Shown piece by piece: positions 15,682-23,105 of a stretch of DNA of 37,902 nt. Below the pieces are notes generated by a model, which saw only the letters and a program-made list of their open reading frames with translations, did no database searches and was not told the DNA's origin. The translations under genes and the position numbers were made by a program. The DNA is from Nitrolancea sp040255925 (GTDB taxonomy: Bacteria > Chloroflexota > Chloroflexia > Thermomicrobiales > Thermomicrobiaceae), in the NCBI GenBank assembly GCA_040255925.1, contig JBDZVX010000008.1, forward strand, positions 1 to 37,902, in the 5' to 3' direction. Position 1 is the stretch's first letter. Each line of letters starts with the position of its first letter.

Positions 15682-15925
15682 CTGCTGTGAGGAAATCGCC
15701 AGGCAACTCTACCAGTATATCGACCGGGAACTATCAACCGAAGAGCAGCGTCAGGTACAGCAGCATCTTGACGACTGCCCACCATGCCAGAAATGGTTCC
15801 GGCTGGAAGTCGATGTGCTCCGGTTGGTAGGCGAATGCGGACGGCGGCTTGAAGCGCCGCCAACGCTGATCGAAAAGGTCAGGCGGCTCTGCGCCAGCGG
15901 CCGAAGCGATCCACACTCCTCCTAA
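15674..15925 (+). CDS. rsrA: RsrA-type zinc-binding anti-sigma factor
   Basis: This 83-residue protein has a ZAS zinc site. Cys5, His31, Cys35 and Cys38 have exactly the spacings (26, 4, 3) of Cys11, His37, Cys41 and Cys44 in Streptomyces RsrA. Cys55 matches Cys61. Surrounding text is also alike (YQYIDRELS, HLDDCPPC). In RsrA, oxidation of these thiols ejects zinc and frees SigR. The same redox switch is inferred here. The ATG at 15674 overlaps the sigR stop (ATGCCTAA). In-frame ATGs at 15659 and 15665 are alternatives. The sigma partner lies directly upstream. Confidence 0.86.
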   Translation: MPNCCEEIARQLYQYIDRELSTEEQRQVQQHLDDCPPCQKWFRLEVDVLRLVGECGRRLEAPPTLIEKVRRLCASGRSDPHSS

Positions 15926-16342
15926 CCGAAGCCCGACCCCGATACTGGAACGCCGGACTTCTCCATCAGGTGCCGGCGGCCATCGATTCATCATCCGCAC
16001 CCAAGGTGTCTCCATTTCCTCTGAACCTGAACGATCCCATGCAGGCGCTCACTCCCAGTCCCTCTCCCAATCCCAGCGCGGATTCTTCATCCCGCGCGGC
16101 AAGCAGCGACGCTACAATCAATCCCGGTAGGGGTGCTGCTTGCTGCACCCGTCCATCGCTGGACAGCCGCGAATAATCCAGGCTACGGCAAGGCACATCG
16201 TCCGTCCTGGAGCGACCAACGCACCCGGCGATCGCCGCACGTGAGATAATTGGACTATGAGTGCCGATTCTCTCAATCTCCGGGAAGGCGCCCTCCGGGC
16301 GGCCGCGGTCGACCGCTCCGAGATATCGCCAGGAAGGGTTTG
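15926..16342. other. Intergenic stretch with a half REP-like arm and small hairpins
   Basis: No gene is supported in these 417 bases. At 16047-16074 lies a copy of one arm of the palindrome at 8771-8874 (CTCACTCCCAGTCCCTCTCC) without its inverted partner. A GGGTGC/GCACCC hairpin lies at 16131-16150 and a GTCC/GGAC one follows it; neither has a T-tract. GATAAT at 16245-16250 is a weak -10 candidate for the next gene. Confidence 0.5.
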
Positions 16343-19009
16343 GTGATCACGGTGCAGGCTCAGATGCGGACTCCGCTGGTACTATCCCTCGATGCCGGCG
16401 AGGCAACGTTGGACCGGGTTGGCGGCAAGGGCGCGTCGCTGGCGAAACTGGCGTTAGCCGGGCTGCCAGTGCCGGCCGGGTTCCACCTCACCACGGAGGC
16501 CTACCACCGGTTCGTCGCGGCGAACAATCTCCAGGCCGACATCGTCGATATCGTATCCGAGGTATCGGCGAATGACACCGCGGGCCTGGAGCACGCGGCG
16601 ACAGCCATTTACACACTGTTCGAGCAGGGGACCATCCCCAATTCCATCGTGACCGCGATCAGCCAGGCGTATCTGGACCTCGGCAAAGGCGAACCGGCGG
16701 TCGCGGTGCGATCTTCGGCCACCGCTGAGGATCTGCCGGAACTGTCATTTGCTGGCCAGCAGGAAACGTTCCTGAATGCTCGCGGCGGGGAAGCGCTGCT
16801 GGAGGCCGTGCGTCGGTGCTGGGCATCGCTCTGGACGACGCGGGCGATCGGCTATCGCTACCGGATGGGGATCGATCAGCAGGCGGTCGCGATGGGCGTG
16901 GTCGTGCAGATCATGGTACCGGCCGATATTGCCGGTGTGCTGTTCACCGCTAATCCGGCCACCGGCGACCGGACCGAGCTGGTCATCAACGCGAGTTTCG
17001 GTCTGGGAGAGGCCATCGTCGCCGGGCAAGTGACGCCGGATACCTACGTGCTGGACAAGGCCACGCTCAGGCCGAAGGAGATCGTGCTCGGCGCGAAGCA
17101 AGTCATGATCGTCCCCGATGGGCAAGGCACGATAACCCAAGCGGTACCGGAAGCACGCCGGGGCGAGCAGGCGCTCCCAGCCCCGATCCTCCGCGAACTT
17201 GCCGCGATGGGTGTCCACGTGGAGCAGCTATTTGGGGGTGTTCCACAAGACATCGAGTGGGCCGTTGCCAGCGGACGCTGCTGGCTTCTCCAGTCCCGCC
17301 CGATCACCAATCTACCACCCGAGCCGCCGCGCGACGTGCGCTGGGAGCCGCCGACGCCAGGCTCCAGCTGGATTCGCCGTCAGGTAGCCGAAAACATGCC
17401 CGAGCCGCTCTCTCCCCTCTTCGATGACCTGTACCTCGGCGCGGGCCTCGATCGCCTGATGGAAGCCATTTTCACGGAAATGGACGTTCCACGTGAGATC
17501 GGCACGATGATCGACCGGCCCATGTTCGCCACCGTGCATGGCTACGCCTACATGCGGGCCGATATCAAGTTCCGCTGGTCGCTCATCCCGGTGCTCATAC
17601 GCACCTATGTCACGATGATCCCCTCATTGTTCCGTACGGCGGTTCCGCGGTGGCGCGATCATGACCTACCATCCTACCGGGCGACGATCGAGCGCTGGAA
17701 ACAGGTCGATCCGGCCACCGCTCCGGACGAGCAGCTTCTCCGGGGTGTGCGCGAGCTGGCCGTCGCCGATGCTGCCTACTGGTATGCCTGCGCCATGGTC
17801 ATTGGCGCTGCGAAGATCACCGATATGCTCCTCGACCGCTTCTTGGCGATCGCCGCGCCTGGTCGGGGACTGACCAGCGGCTTGTTCCTCCGTGGCTTCC
17901 CATCAAAGACATTAGAGGCCGAGGCGGAGCTGGAATCGATCGCCAGCCGTATTCGCGACTCGGACACGCTGCGCCCGCGGGCTCTCGCCACCCCAGCCGG
18001 TCAGCTCCGGGAGGCGCTGGCGAGCACACCGGGGGGACACGAGATCCTCGAAGCCATACAGGGATACCTCGACCGCTACGGCCACCAGGTGTACAACCTC
18101 GATTTTGCGGAACCGACCCAGGGAGAAGACCCCTTGCCGGTCCTGATCAACCTCAAGGCGCTGATCCAGCAGCCGAAGCGGGACGTTCGCGCCCGCCGGG
18201 AGGGACTGGCGCGCGAGCGTGACCGGCAGGTGACGAAAATCGTGCGGTCCTTCGACCCGGTCCGGCGATACCTGTTCCGGCGGCTCGTCGGCTGGGCGCA
18301 GCGCTTCGGCCCATATCGCGAGCAGGCACTTTTTTACATAGGTGCGGGCTGGCCGGCGCTGCGACGGCTCGCACTGGAATTAGGACGGCGGCTCACCAAT
18401 TCCGGCTCATTGGAGGCGCCGGACGACGTGTTCTACCTGACGAGCGCGGAACTGGAGGCGGCCATTGCGGCACGGGCGGCCGATCAAGCCCAGACGGATC
18501 TCGCGCGGCTGGCACGGGAACGCCGCGAGCTGCGTGAGGCTCGCAAGCGGCTGCATCCACCGGCGGCGGTCCCGCCGAGCTTCCGCTTTAAGTTCGGGAA
18601 GCTGGATGCGTCGGTATTTGAGACGCAAAGACGCAATCCGGCCGGGGACGCGATGCTCAGCGGCTTCGCGGTCAGTCCCGGCCAGGTAACCGCGCCAGCC
18701 AGCGTGATCCGCTCACCAGCCGACTTCAACAAAATGGTGCCGGGCACCATCCTGGTCTGTCCAACTACCACGCCCGCCTGGACACCGCTCTTCGCCCAAG
18801 CCCGGGGACTCGTCACCGATATCGGCGGCATCCTGGCTCACGGTTCGATCGTCGCCCGCGAATACGGCATCCCTGCGGTTATGGGCACCGGAAACGCCAC
18901 CCAGCGGATCACGAGCGGGCAACAGATCCTGGTGAACGGCGATACTGGAACCGTGACGCTGATCGACCAGTCCGGCGACGGAGCGATCCTCCAGGATGCT
19001 TCCACATGA
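16343..19009 (+). CDS. PEP-synthase-family protein, rifampicin-phosphotransferase-like
   Basis: This 888-residue protein has three parts. An N-terminal ATP-grasp/PPDK-N domain (about 1-330) carries GGKGASLAKL, AVRSSATAEDLPELSFAGQQ, CWASLW, ASFGLGEAIVAG and QDIEWA. A roughly 400-residue middle domain is unlike classical PEP synthase. The C-terminal mobile histidine domain has GGILAHGSIVAREYGIPAVMG with phospho-acceptor His833. The order, the length and the absence of a C-terminal TIM barrel match rifampicin phosphotransferase, which uses ATP to form phospho-histidine and phosphorylates its substrate. The true substrate may be different. GTG at 16343 was chosen for its nearby AGGAAGGG; GTG 16352 and ATG 16364 are possible. 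A membrane-anchored methyltransferase follows after 58 nt. Confidence 0.82.
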   Translation: MITVQAQMRTPLVLSLDAGEATLDRVGGKGASLAKLALAGLPVPAGFHLTTEAYHRFVAANNLQADIVDIVSEVSANDTAGLEHAATAIYTLFEQGTIPNSIVTAISQAYLDLGKGEPAVAVRSSATAEDLPELSFAGQQETFLNARGGEALLEAVRRCWASLWTTRAIGYRYRMGIDQQAVAMGVVVQIMVPADIAGVLFTANPATGDRTELVINASFGLGEAIVAGQVTPDTYVLDKATLRPKEIVLGAKQVMIVPDGQGTITQAVPEARRGEQALPAPILRELAAMGVHVEQLFGGVPQDIEWAVASGRCWLLQSRPITNLPPEPPRDVRWEPPTPGSSWIRRQVAENMPEPLSPLFDDLYLGAGLDRLMEAIFTEMDVPREIGTMIDRPMFATVHGYAYMRADIKFRWSLIPVLIRTYVTMIPSLFRTAVPRWRDHDLPSYRATIERWKQVDPATAPDEQLLRGVRELAVADAAYWYACAMVIGAAKITDMLLDRFLAIAAPGRGLTSGLFLRGFPSKTLEAEAELESIASRIRDSDTLRPRALATPAGQLREALASTPGGHEILEAIQGYLDRYGHQVYNLDFAEPTQGEDPLPVLINLKALIQQPKRDVRARREGLARERDRQVTKIVRSFDPVRRYLFRRLVGWAQRFGPYREQALFYIGAGWPALRRLALELGRRLTNSGSLEAPDDVFYLTSAELEAAIAARAADQAQTDLARLARERRELREARKRLHPPAAVPPSFRFKFGKLDASVFETQRRNPAGDAMLSGFAVSPGQVTAPASVIRSPADFNKMVPGTILVCPTTTPAWTPLFAQARGLVTDIGGILAHGSIVAREYGIPAVMGTGNATQRITSGQQILVNGDTGTVTLIDQSGDGAILQDAST

Positions 19010-19067
19010 GCATTGAAGTACTTTCCCGACCGTTCCGGATCACCGGAATAGCGGAAGCAGGCCGACG

Positions 19068-19802
19068 ATGCGACGGATAGCCAGGCGGTGCACCGCTCTC
19101 CTCCTCGCGGCCGTCACGCTGGTGCTGGGAATGCTGATCCGGCGGTCGGCCGGAACGAGCAGGGTCAAGCCGGCGCCGGAAAGCGAGACGGCCCGTGTTC
19201 AGCGCTATTACGATGCGTTCGCGAGCCGGTACGATACCGGTATCGGCCTCATGGAAAAGCTTCTCTTCGCTGGCGGCCGCCAATGGGTCTGCTCGCAGGC
19301 CAGCGGCGACGTGCTGGAACTCGCCGCCGGTACCGGACGGAACCTCCCCTACTACCCGCCGGATGTACGGATGACCGGCATCGACCTGAGCCGGGAGATG
19401 CTCCACGTCGCCCGCCGGCGAGCGGCGGAACTGGGACGCGTGGCCGATCTCTGCTACGGCGATGCCCAGGCGCTGGACTTTCCCGATCAGCAATTCGACA
19501 CCGTGGTAGCCACACTCGCGCTCTGTTCGATCCCCGATGAACGACGGGCGCTATCGGAAGCCATGCGAGTGCTGCGTCCAGGCGGCCGTCTGCTGCTCCT
19601 CGAACACGTGAAAAGCGACCGGTGGCCGGTCCGTGCGATCCAGCAACTTCTCAACCCGCTCAGTGTCCGGTACGAGGCTGATCACCTTCTCCGGGAGCCG
19701 CGATCGGCGGTCTGGGCTGCGGGCTTCGAGATCGAGCACGACGAGCGCGCGAAGTGGGGAATCGTCGAGCGGCTGAGGGCGCGTAAACCGGCCGGGGACT
19801 GA
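19068..19802 (+). CDS. Membrane-anchored class I SAM methyltransferase
   Basis: The 244-residue product begins with a basic tail and a membrane helix (about 8-24, ALLLAAVTLVLGMLI). A Methyltransf_11/UbiE-like domain follows. YYDAFASRYD precedes the SAM site VLELAAGTGRNL (82-93), then GIDLSREML, the DFPDQQFDTVVATLALCS strand and LRPGGRLLLLEH. This plan resembles METTL7-type enzymes (anchor plus methyltransferase), but the acceptor is unknown; quinone, lipid or thiol substrates are all possible. The start ATG at 19068 lacks a strong ribosome site. It follows the PEP-synthase-like gene by 58 nt and may be in the same transcript. Confidence 0.82.
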   Translation: MRRIARRCTALLLAAVTLVLGMLIRRSAGTSRVKPAPESETARVQRYYDAFASRYDTGIGLMEKLLFAGGRQWVCSQASGDVLELAAGTGRNLPYYPPDVRMTGIDLSREMLHVARRRAAELGRVADLCYGDAQALDFPDQQFDTVVATLALCSIPDERRALSEAMRVLRPGGRLLLLEHVKSDRWPVRAIQQLLNPLSVRYEADHLLREPRSAVWAAGFEIEHDERAKWGIVERLRARKPAGD

Positions 19803-19882
19803 GCGGGGTTACCCATTCGACATGTAGGCTCCATGATGCCATCCAGGGCTCTGGGGTGAGGGTCAGGGTTTGGCAGGCAGAC

Positions 19883-20105
19883 TTAGCGCGGCGCTAAAGA
19901 CACCGCGCTAAAAAGACGAAGCCGGCCGAAGCCGGCTGAATGAGGATGCGCAAGGTGCGCTCCCTGTCATGATAGGCGTCAGCGAAGCATATCTAGGATA
20001 TATTTTCCGTGGTTCATAATGTTAGATAGAATGCGAAGGGCGTGCACATTTCGTTTCCAGCCAGGTTTAGCTGGCTTCGTTTTGTGAGCGCTGCGGCTTT
20101 AGCCC
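19883..20105 (+). mobile_element. MITE-like composite palindromic repeat, copy 1
   Basis: Left end 19883-19942 contains TTAGCGCGG...CCGCGCTAA and AGCCGGC-cgaa-GCCGGCT stems. The right end 20052-20105 is, when reversed, alignable to the left end without gaps at roughly 70% by eye (for example TGGCTTCGTTTTGTGAGCGC against CGGCTTCGTCTTTTTAGCGC). So the two ends act as long imperfect terminal inverted repeats around 109 bp of unrelated, AT-richer DNA. The same pair of ends recurs in the same orientation at 24201-24502. No coding capacity or clear target duplication is seen. Confidence 0.62.
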
Positions 20106-20266
20106 GGCGTGGGGTCGGGCAAACTGGACGTCCCCCATCATCAGCCACCTCCACAGCCCGCGACTCCCAGGGCCCCAGCCCGTGTTGACACGGGCCTTCC
20201 CCACGTGCTAACGTTCATCATGCGGTTGGCTGCCCAGCCCGACGTTTACTATGTCCGGTCGCGGAC

Positions 20267-20272
20267 GGAGGT
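20267..20272 (+). promoter_or_regulatory. Ribosome binding site that sets a TTG start for yggT
   Basis: GGAGGT lies 7 nt before an in-frame TTG at 20280. The upstream in-frame ATG at 20220 has no ribosome site. Confidence 0.7.
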
Positions 20273-20279
20273 CCTCAGA

Positions 20280-20534
20280 TTGCTCTTCATCTTCAACATC
20301 TTGTCACTCTTCCTAACGATCATGATGTACGCGATCATCGCCCGCGCGCTGATCTCGTGGTTTGATCGCGGCATGCGAAGCCCGATCTCTCAGGTCCTGA
20401 TCCAGATCACGGAGCCGATCATCGCGCCGATCCGCAGGGTGCTGCCCACGGCGGGCATGATTGATTTCTCGCCAATGGTTGCGATTATCTTAATCTTCGT
20501 CCTTCAGCGGATGCTGGCAACGGCGGTTCACTAG
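20280..20534 (+). CDS. yggT: YggT family membrane protein
   Basis: The 84-residue product has two membrane helices (about 2-24 and 62-82) flanking the conserved block RALISWFDRG, ITEPIIAPIRRVLP and IDFSPMVAIILI, typical of YggT/YlmG. Family members act in membrane and division-site organisation and osmotic tolerance, but the biochemical role is unclear. TTG at 20280 is chosen because of an ideal GGAGGT upstream and because it gives the family's usual length. An ATG at 20220 would add 20 non-conserved residues. A strong terminator follows at once, so the gene is probably transcribed alone. Confidence 0.86.
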   Translation: MLFIFNILSLFLTIMMYAIIARALISWFDRGMRSPISQVLIQITEPIIAPIRRVLPTAGMIDFSPMVAIILIFVLQRMLATAVH

Positions 20535-20560
20535 CCGGGCCAGCCGGTGGATGAGAAGAG

Positions 20561-20595
20561 ACGTGGCGGGTGGGAAGCCCGCCACGTTTGCTTTT
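20561..20595 (+). terminator. Intrinsic terminator after yggT
   Basis: ACGTGGCGGG (20561-20570) and CCCGCCACGT (20578-20587) form a perfect 10-bp stem with a 7-nt loop. It is followed by TTGCTTTT. It lies between convergent genes, but the T-rich side favours the plus strand. Confidence 0.78.
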
Positions 20596-20605
20596 GCGGT
20601 AACCG

Positions 20606-21226
20606 TCAGCTCTCAGCCGGTCTTCGTGACGGCCGGCCAGTCCAGGAGAGCAGCAGCACTTCCAGCGTTATCACAATCAATGCGAGCACCGCTACGTTGA
20701 CCGCCGTCAGGATCGAGAGGGCCCCGAGCAGCACGCAGCCGACCACGAATATCGCCCCGAGGTAGCCTTCCCGGCGCGCGCGGACGAAGTCGTAGCGCTG
20801 GCTCCGGCGGGTCAGCAGCCGGAAGCCGACCGCATAGGATATCAGCGTGAAGATCGTTGCCAGCGACATGGTTAAGGCCACCGCGAAGAGCAGGAGCGCC
20901 AGCAACGACGGGCTCTGTCCTGGACTGATAAACGCGATGGTGAAAAACAGGGTCGACCAGGCGGTAACCGCTTCCAGATCGTAGAGTGGAATCCGGAGAC
21001 CTCGCCCGATCGGCAAAAAGGTGAGCGCTGGAGCCAGGATGAAGATCGCATAGGCAAGCAGGCGTTCACCGGCAAAGAAAGCTGGGTTCGACCCAACGTC
21101 CCGCACGACGATCATGTCATAGACCAGGTACCAAGCGGCAATCGCGGACGCGACCAATAGCAGCACCGTCGCGACTCGGGCAACCAATGGCGGGCATCGC
21201 CCATTCAGCAGGCGTAGCAGTTCCAT
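20606..21226 (-). CDS. Multi-pass membrane protein, function unknown
   Basis: I do not recognise this 206-residue protein. It starts MELLRLLNGRCPPL at 21226 and has about six hydrophobic helices spread through its length (for example ATVLLLVASAIAAWYLVYDM, LLAYAIFILAPALTFLPIG, LLFAVALTMSLATIFTLISY and the last pair from GAIFVVGCVLLGAL). A basic loop (LLTRRSQRYDFVRARREGY) lies before the last two. The N-terminal longer reading from 21313 overlaps the promoter of the divergent gene and is rejected. It faces the DUF951 gene head to head across 85 bp. No catalytic motif is visible. Confidence 0.65.
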   Translation of the reverse strand: MELLRLLNGRCPPLVARVATVLLLVASAIAAWYLVYDMIVVRDVGSNPAFFAGERLLAYAIFILAPALTFLPIGRGLRIPLYDLEAVTAWSTLFFTIAFISPGQSPSLLALLLFAVALTMSLATIFTLISYAVGFRLLTRRSQRYDFVRARREGYLGAIFVVGCVLLGALSILTAVNVAVLALIVITLEVLLLSWTGRPSRRPAES

Positions 21227-21248
21227 GCGCCGCAGTCTATCAAGTGTA

Positions 21249-21276
21249 CGGACAGGAATCCAGCCGGTGCTATACT
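21249..21276 (+). promoter_or_regulatory. Promoter for the DUF951 gene
   Basis: CGGACA (21249-21254) and TATACT (21271-21276) are 16 bp apart, with TGC before the hexamer making an extended -10. The leader would be about 30 nt. Confidence 0.6.
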
Positions 21277-21311
21277 CCAATCGAGTCAAAGCCGTGTGAG
21301 AACGGAGCCGC

Positions 21312-21530
21312 ATGCCACTCGAACTCTATTTGAACGACGTCCTGCGATTACGCAAACCCCACCCTTGTGGATCGACTGACTGGACGGTTGTCCGTCTCGG
21401 CGCGGATATCGGGCTCCGCTGCCTCGGCTGCGGGCGGCGCGTGCTTCTGCCGCGCCGGACTGTGGAAAAGCGCCTCAAAACGTTTGTGAGCCGTGGCCCC
21501 GACTACCCCAGAACATCAGAGCCGGATTAG
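21312..21530 (+). CDS. DUF951 small protein
   Basis: The 72-residue product matches the DUF951 pattern from its first residue: MPLELYLNDVLRLRKPHPCG, then DWTVVRLGADIGLRCLGCGR, then VLLPRRTVEKRLKTF. The three conserved cysteines (HPCG, CLGC) could bind metal. The family is widespread in Firmicutes and Chloroflexota and has no assigned role that I know of. GGAG lies 5 nt before the ATG, and its own promoter is visible upstream. It ends 39 nt before the end of the convergent helical protein gene. Confidence 0.88.
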   Translation: MPLELYLNDVLRLRKPHPCGSTDWTVVRLGADIGLRCLGCGRRVLLPRRTVEKRLKTFVSRGPDYPRTSEPD

Positions 21531-21569
21531 CGCCCGCGCCATCAGCCGTTCCCGAGCAACTAAGCGGGA

Positions 21570-22109
21570 TCAATCCGTCGCCGGCTGATGCGTTTTCGCC
21601 TCACTGCCACCGTGGCTGGACCGGTAGAAATCGGACAACGTCGCCAGCGTGATGGCCTGTTCCTCCACCCAATCCGGAATCTCCACCACGGCTCCCCAAT
21701 TCCCGTTCAGCTCATGCTCGGTGTGCCTGATCGCTTGCTTGAGCCGGGTCCAGCCAGTCTCGAACTCAGCACGCGCGGCATCGACCCGCTCCCGCAGCGC
21801 GGAAGGCCCCGTTGGACGACCGGCACGCATCAGGATGCCTTCGATGTTCTCCTGAGCCGAGTAGACGGCCAGCAGGAGCTCGCTGAGCTGGTCCTGCCCG
21901 TGTTCCCGCAGAACCTCCACCCGCATGGGCTTCGCCCGTTCGTCGTGACCGGATTCGATGCTCACCAGTTCACTCCGCATATGCTCAATCAGGCGCGCGA
22001 GCCGCCCCGGTGTTGCACGGAGGAAACTGAGGTAGGGATCGATCCATTCATCGAACCGCTGGACATCCCCCGGCCCGGCGGTCGCATCCTGCCAGCTATC
22101 CGTCGTCAT
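21570..22109 (-). CDS. Helical hypothetical protein
   Basis: I do not recognise this 179-residue protein. It starts MTTDSWQDATAG at 22109, with GGAGGT 5 nt upstream, which excludes the longer open frame from 22412. It is acidic, soluble and almost wholly helical. The first half reads like a four-helix bundle (FDEWIDPYLSFLRATPGRLARLIEHM...). A possible DinB-like or PadR-less helical bundle is only a guess. No metal-binding histidine triad typical of DinB is seen. It is convergent with DUF951 and divergent from pcm. Confidence 0.6.
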   Translation of the reverse strand: MTTDSWQDATAGPGDVQRFDEWIDPYLSFLRATPGRLARLIEHMRSELVSIESGHDERAKPMRVEVLREHGQDQLSELLLAVYSAQENIEGILMRAGRPTGPSALRERVDAARAEFETGWTRLKQAIRHTEHELNGNWGAVVEIPDWVEEQAITLATLSDFYRSSHGGSEAKTHQPATD

Positions 22110-22436
22110 GGAGCACCTCCATCCTTCGCTCACGTTTTCCAGCCACTGCTCGTGGCGGTGGGTTCGATGAGCTTCGTTGACATCCTGTATCTCCGATCGT
22201 AACGACATAGCGCACAGGCCATTCCACGCACGACCGGACAGCGACACTGGTGCCGGGAAAGACGTATCACCAGGGCAACCCACAATAACGTGGGCACGGA
22301 TCGGGCATGGATATAACGTCGAACACCGGGCGCGATAATGGTAGGCTGGAGGCGAACTACACCGTGCACTGGTACGCGCATCGCGCCGGGAAGGTTGCCG
22401 CCCCGCCGGCACGATCGTGAAGGGGGAGCCCAGGAC
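22110..22436. other. Divergent intergenic region upstream of pcm
   Basis: No gene is supported in these 327 bases, where frames open on both strands but lack ribosome sites. GATAAT at about 22333-22338 is a weak -10 candidate for pcm. A small CCCAC-aataac-GTGGG palindrome lies at 22279-22294. Confidence 0.4.
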
Positions 22437-23102
22437 ATGGCTGACAGCCGGCGCGTCCGGCAGATCAAAGAGCTTTTGGTGATCCTAAACCGGGCTGGCA
22501 TTCGCGATCGCAACGTCTTACTCGCGATCGCCACGGTCCCGCGTGAGCGGTTCGTGCCGGACGAACTCGCCAGCCATGCCTGGGAAAACCGCCCGCTCCC
22601 GATCGGCGAGGACCAGACGATCTCCCAGCCGCTGATCGTCGCCGTGATGACTCAGGCATTGCGGCTCCATGGAACCGAGCGGGTGCTGGAAATCGGGACC
22701 GGCTCCGGCTACCAGACCGCGATCCTCTGTGAACTTAGCCGTTCCGTCATTTCGATCGAACGCCGGGCAAACCTGGCGGAGACAGCAGCCGAACGTCTCC
22801 GCACCCTCGGCTACCAGCAGGCTCGTATCATCGTTGCCGATGGCTCCCTCGGCTGGCCGGAGGACGCGCCCTACGACCGGATTATCGTGGCCGCAGCGGC
22901 ACCTGGCATTCCCCCATCACTTCTGGAACAGCTTTCGCCAGAGGATGGCGCTCGTCTCGTGATCCCGATCGGGACCAACGACAACCAGGAATTAGTCGTC
23001 ATCGATCGGATCGGTGGCGAGCTCTACCGGCAAGATCTCGGACCGGTGCGATTCGTCCCGCTAATCGGAACCGAAGGGTGGGATAAACCCGGCTTCGTGT
23101 GA
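22437..23102 (+). CDS. pcm: Protein-L-isoaspartate O-methyltransferase
   Basis: This 221-residue enzyme methylates L-isoaspartyl residues in damaged proteins so that they can revert. Motifs are VPRERFVPDELASHAWENRPLP in two parts, GEDQTISQPLIVAVMTQ, the SAM loop VLEIGTGSGYQTAIL and YDRIIVAAAAPGIP. The ATG at 22437 was chosen because GGGGGAG lies 8 nt upstream and the family begins here; a longer frame starts at 22338. It ends only 3 nt from the convergent HIT-Nudix gene. Confidence 0.94.
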   Translation: MADSRRVRQIKELLVILNRAGIRDRNVLLAIATVPRERFVPDELASHAWENRPLPIGEDQTISQPLIVAVMTQALRLHGTERVLEIGTGSGYQTAILCELSRSVISIERRANLAETAAERLRTLGYQQARIIVADGSLGWPEDAPYDRIIVAAAAPGIPPSLLEQLSPEDGARLVIPIGTNDNQELVVIDRIGGELYRQDLGPVRFVPLIGTEGWDKPGFV

Positions 23103-23105
23103 CGG

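Noticed and set aside
21570..22412. Extended 280-residue form of the helical protein
   Set aside because: GGAGGT lies directly before the ATG at 22109, and the extra N-terminal text is not protein-like and overlaps the pcm control region.
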